A DNA stretch of 60,000 nucleotides from Phoronis australis (taxonomy: Eukaryota; Phoronida; Phoronidae), in the NCBI GenBank assembly GCA_002633005.1, contig NMRA01000131.1:685808-745807 (forward strand), written 5' to 3'. The translations under genes and the position numbers were made by a program. The first letter of the stretch is position 1; every line of letters starts with the position of its first letter. The notes under the pieces were generated by a model that was not told where the DNA came from, searched no databases, and worked only from the letters and a program-made list of their open reading frames with translations. Shown in pieces: positions 57,185 through 60,000 of the stretch.

Positions 57185-57243
57185 NCCCGACGCAAAATCT
57201 ACATGTACACGGGCAATCGGGCAACCGTTAGTGTTGAGCCCTG
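57185..57243. other. Spacer with single N between duplicate copies
   Basis: A lone N at 57185 is followed by 58 bases found in neither copy (starting CCCGACGCAAAATCTACATG). This could mark a sequence join. Confidence 0.7.
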
Positions 57244-57990
57244 ACAAACAGGCTAAATGAATGCTAGCGCCACCAGCAAAACCATCAGTCATGTGAATAG
57301 TAATGAAGTGTCACTTTTGCTGGTGCTTTACTAGAAATTTAAGTTAACCCAAAAACTGCATGGTTTACAAATCTTGCCATAAATTTACCAGCAGTGAGGG
57401 TGAATGGCGGCCCAATTTAAGCGCCCTGGGTCGTAACCCAGACGAGTTAAGCAAATATATGGAAAGAAAAAGTAGATAAGTGCAGGTTAAAGCAAACGAG
57501 TAAAGTGCACTTATTTCTAGGAATGATTTGAGCTGCTTTCAATTATTAACCAACATGCATTTCAACCAGCAAACATTGACTACCAGAGGTCATTTTTAGA
57601 ACAAGTTGAGTTTAATATTTACTTACGTATCTTAACTGAGAAAATCTCAGTTATAGAGCCATCAGAACAAGCATTTGCACAGAATACACAAGATTGTTGA
57701 GCATGTCACAGTAGACACCAGTGGACCCAGAGAGCTGACTGGAGCCATCTCAAGTCCAGTGGTAGTTGTTGACACATCCCCTAGTGTGAAGTTATGTAAA
57801 CAGTGTGTTCATGTCAGAATATCTTCAATTTGTGCTGGTATTATCTCACTCAATGCACTTAGGTATATGATTTGTAACCAGTGTTATTGTGGTCACCCAG
57901 TGCAAGGTTAATTGTACGGAATAAATATCACAGTTCAACTGAAGTGAAGTTGAAACACAACCACCTCTAACAATTGTCCACATTAAACTG
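57244..57990. repeat. Tandem duplication, copy 2
   Basis: Same order and direction as copy 1, offset 806-816 bases. The 78-codon frame differs by two replacement changes (P to T, V to A). Confidence 0.95.
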
Positions 57991-59549
57991 TTCTAACCAT
58001 TAGCAATCCTCATCCACCACAGATCTCCAGAGTAAAAACATGAGATTAAACTCCTCTGATTGGATTTTACCAGGGGGGGGGAGTATTCACCGTGAGGCAT
58101 TGGTCAATAATATTAATGGACAACCATGGATCTGCTGAACACAAAAACACCATGAAGTCACCTTTGTCAGTGACCAAGGAACGGTGTATGACTGAAAGTC
58201 CAGTACAATCCACAAAAATAAGAGAGCATTTTTAAAAACTGGATGTCACTGTAGGCAAAGAACGATGTACAACAGCCATTTACACATCACAGCCTGTAAA
58301 TAAGTTCATGTTTCTGGTTAGCTTAGAACTACACCCTCCCACCACCAACACCACCACCAGGTGGCTCACTCTGATGTGCATGTCTACCATTACCAATATT
58401 ATGTGCATGTCTATATATTCAAACAGGCCTAAATAAGGACTTGCAGTAAAAAGACACCATTCATCACAAATGAAACAAGTCATGTTTCTTTACTAACACA
58501 AGCCATGTCATAGTCAGGTCAGGGAGATGGCAAGTCTCAAGTGTTTATCAGTTACATCAAACAAGCAGGCTAGTACCCGGGCAGGACCTACAAACAATTT
58601 GAGTTGAAACGGGTGCAGTCATGTAAATAAGAATGCACTTGCCCACTAGGTTGAGCCACTGTTAAGTATTTCAAGGCTTTTACTTCTGAACGTCTTTGAC
58701 TCAATTAAATAGATATAATACTGTAATTATCAATAGCAATCAAGAGTTTGACAAAAGTAAAATGGTACTTTAAATAACATGAAAACTGAATTTTTGATTT
58801 TAAATTTTGATGTCAATTTGGCATAGGAGCTCCAAACTACTGCTTATCAACTCTGTATCCTATAGGTGAATTGGTCTCAAATGTGCATTGTGAACAGTAG
58901 GAAATAAAAGATTTATATGATGTGTTGAGGAAATATTACATTTTAAGCAAGAATACCTGCAAACGTGTAAAGCATTTACACTTACTCGTGAACCAGTCTT
59001 AAAATCACCTGTTCTGTTCTGTTCAGGAGAAAATGCTGTTTACAAAAGTTTCAGTTTTCAATTTGACAAGTATTTAAATCCTGTAAAACACGATGTGGTT
59101 CATCCTGTCTACTTGAATAGCAGTTCACATATCATTTCAATGGTAATTTTTTTAAAACATCGCTATGAAGCCCGGAGGATGCCAACTCAATAGCAGAGTA
59201 CCAGTACTTTATAACAAGAGTATCACGATTCACACTATGGCCGTAACTCTATAACTGAACAGTGTGTACATCCTGACTGCTGAAAATGCAAAATACCATA
59301 GTTATTGCTCTACCGGATACAACAAGGCCTTAGATCAAAATTTGCTAATAAACAGGCCTCTTGGTGACAGCGGGGCTATTGACAAAAGGTAATATGCCAA
59401 GAACTGGGCGAGTTTCTAATATAGCAGTAATAATTGAAACAGCACAACTTTTAAATTAAAACTGGTTATTATTTTTTACTTTTTTAATTCCCGGATAGAA
59501 ATAATGCAAAATCATAACTCACACTTTTGACTTCTTTCATAGAGCACAC
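57991..59549. other. Non-coding region
   Basis: A G run (58072-58081), a CCACCA-rich stretch near 58340, and otherwise nothing recognised. Confidence 0.5.
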
Positions 59550-59654
59550 CTGGTAGTGAATAAAGTCCACGAGATATGGACGAAATGGCTGTACACTGAC
59601 AACCTCAATGTACGACTTTTCGGTTCCAAAAGGGATCCTTAATATTGTTATCAT
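59550..59654 (-). CDS. Candidate small exon of unknown gene
   Basis: ATG at 59654, 35 codons (MITILRIPFGTEKSYIEVVS then VQPFRPYLVDFIHYQ), ending in CAG before GTGTGC. The composition looks protein-like, and phase 0 at the end is compatible with splicing, but there is no family match and the donor is average. Confidence 0.25.
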
Positions 59655-60000
59655 TTAAATGGAATCCAGGAATATACACAGTCTGATTGGAAAAGTTGTT
59701 CTGAACCCTATCATATCATTGTCACAGCAGAAACCATTAACTGTCATGGTTCAGCCTATATTTTATGACTCCCTGATGATGGACTTGTGATGAACCACAG
59801 TGTGTGGATCTTGGTCTGTAATATACCAGTGGTCTGCATGTTATGTATGGTTGCAGGGTAGTCACTGTGTGGTATGCATTAGAATTACCATATTAATCTC
59901 AAAATGAGAGACAGACACTTAAGTAACCATTCTAACTTGGCTAATCAGAGCCAGATCACTCTGACCAGGCCTGAGACAGCAGTTAAATGATTTCATTTTC
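59655..60000. other. Window end, nothing recognised
   Basis: No supported feature in the last 346 bases. Confidence 0.5.

Noticed and set aside
56869-57911. Two copies of a 78-codon frame as paralogous genes
   Set aside because: They are part of a DNA duplication that extends far outside the frame; the changes seen within the frame are replacements, giving no sign of selection for protein.

Overview
This window is a piece of an animal nuclear genome, very probably a bilaterian invertebrate. The genes have GT-AG introns of roughly 0.3-5 kb, long AT-rich UTRs, microsatellites and minisatellites, MITE-like elements and assembly gaps. The mix of a short-chain-collagen-C4-like secreted/membrane protein, a single EHD gene, a YPEL5 gene and a PLEKHG-type RhoGEF suggests a lophotrochozoan (mollusc, brachiopod or annelid grade). 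That placement is inference; no sequence here fixes the phylum.

Layout. (1) 0.4-4.6 kb, minus strand: a short-chain-collagen-C4-like gene with a type II membrane anchor encoded in exon 1 and a TATA box upstream. (2) 6.5-10.6 kb, plus strand: the last exons of a gene whose first visible exon looks like the end of a protein-kinase domain, followed by a long low-complexity tail. Its last confident exon runs straight into a 23-unit minisatellite (10.53-11.67 kb) in which every unit carries splice-site-like sequences. (3) 11.7-16 kb: non-coding DNA with an inverted repeat and a 54-bp minisatellite. (4) 16.2-21.5 kb, minus: a complete two-exon EHD ATPase (537 aa), with a dense promoter (ETS, inverted CCAAT, NRF1-like, E-box, two CREs) at 21.6-21.8 kb. 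(5) 25.9-29.6 kb, plus: YPEL5 with an intronless coding region and a long 3' UTR. (6) 30.0-46.2 kb, minus: twelve confidently phased exons of a PLEKHG1/2/3-like Dbl-family RhoGEF, tail-to-tail with YPEL5. The 5' end of this gene was not found; weak candidate exons lie at 49.1 and 59.6 kb. (7) 46-60 kb: mostly non-coding, with a 0.75-kb near-identical tandem duplication at 56.4-58.0 kb next to a single N, which may be an assembly artefact.

The genes are not an operon, but two act in related cell biology: EHD remodels endosomal membrane and PLEKHG proteins activate Rho GTPases at the cell cortex. EHD and YPEL5 being neighbours may be old animal linkage, since human EHD3 and YPEL5 both lie on 2p23. 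The most unusual structures are the splice-signal minisatellite with its 156-bp higher-order repeat and the phosphotyrosine-motif cluster in the RhoGEF tail. I saw no CRISPR array, tRNA, rRNA, virus or defence system.
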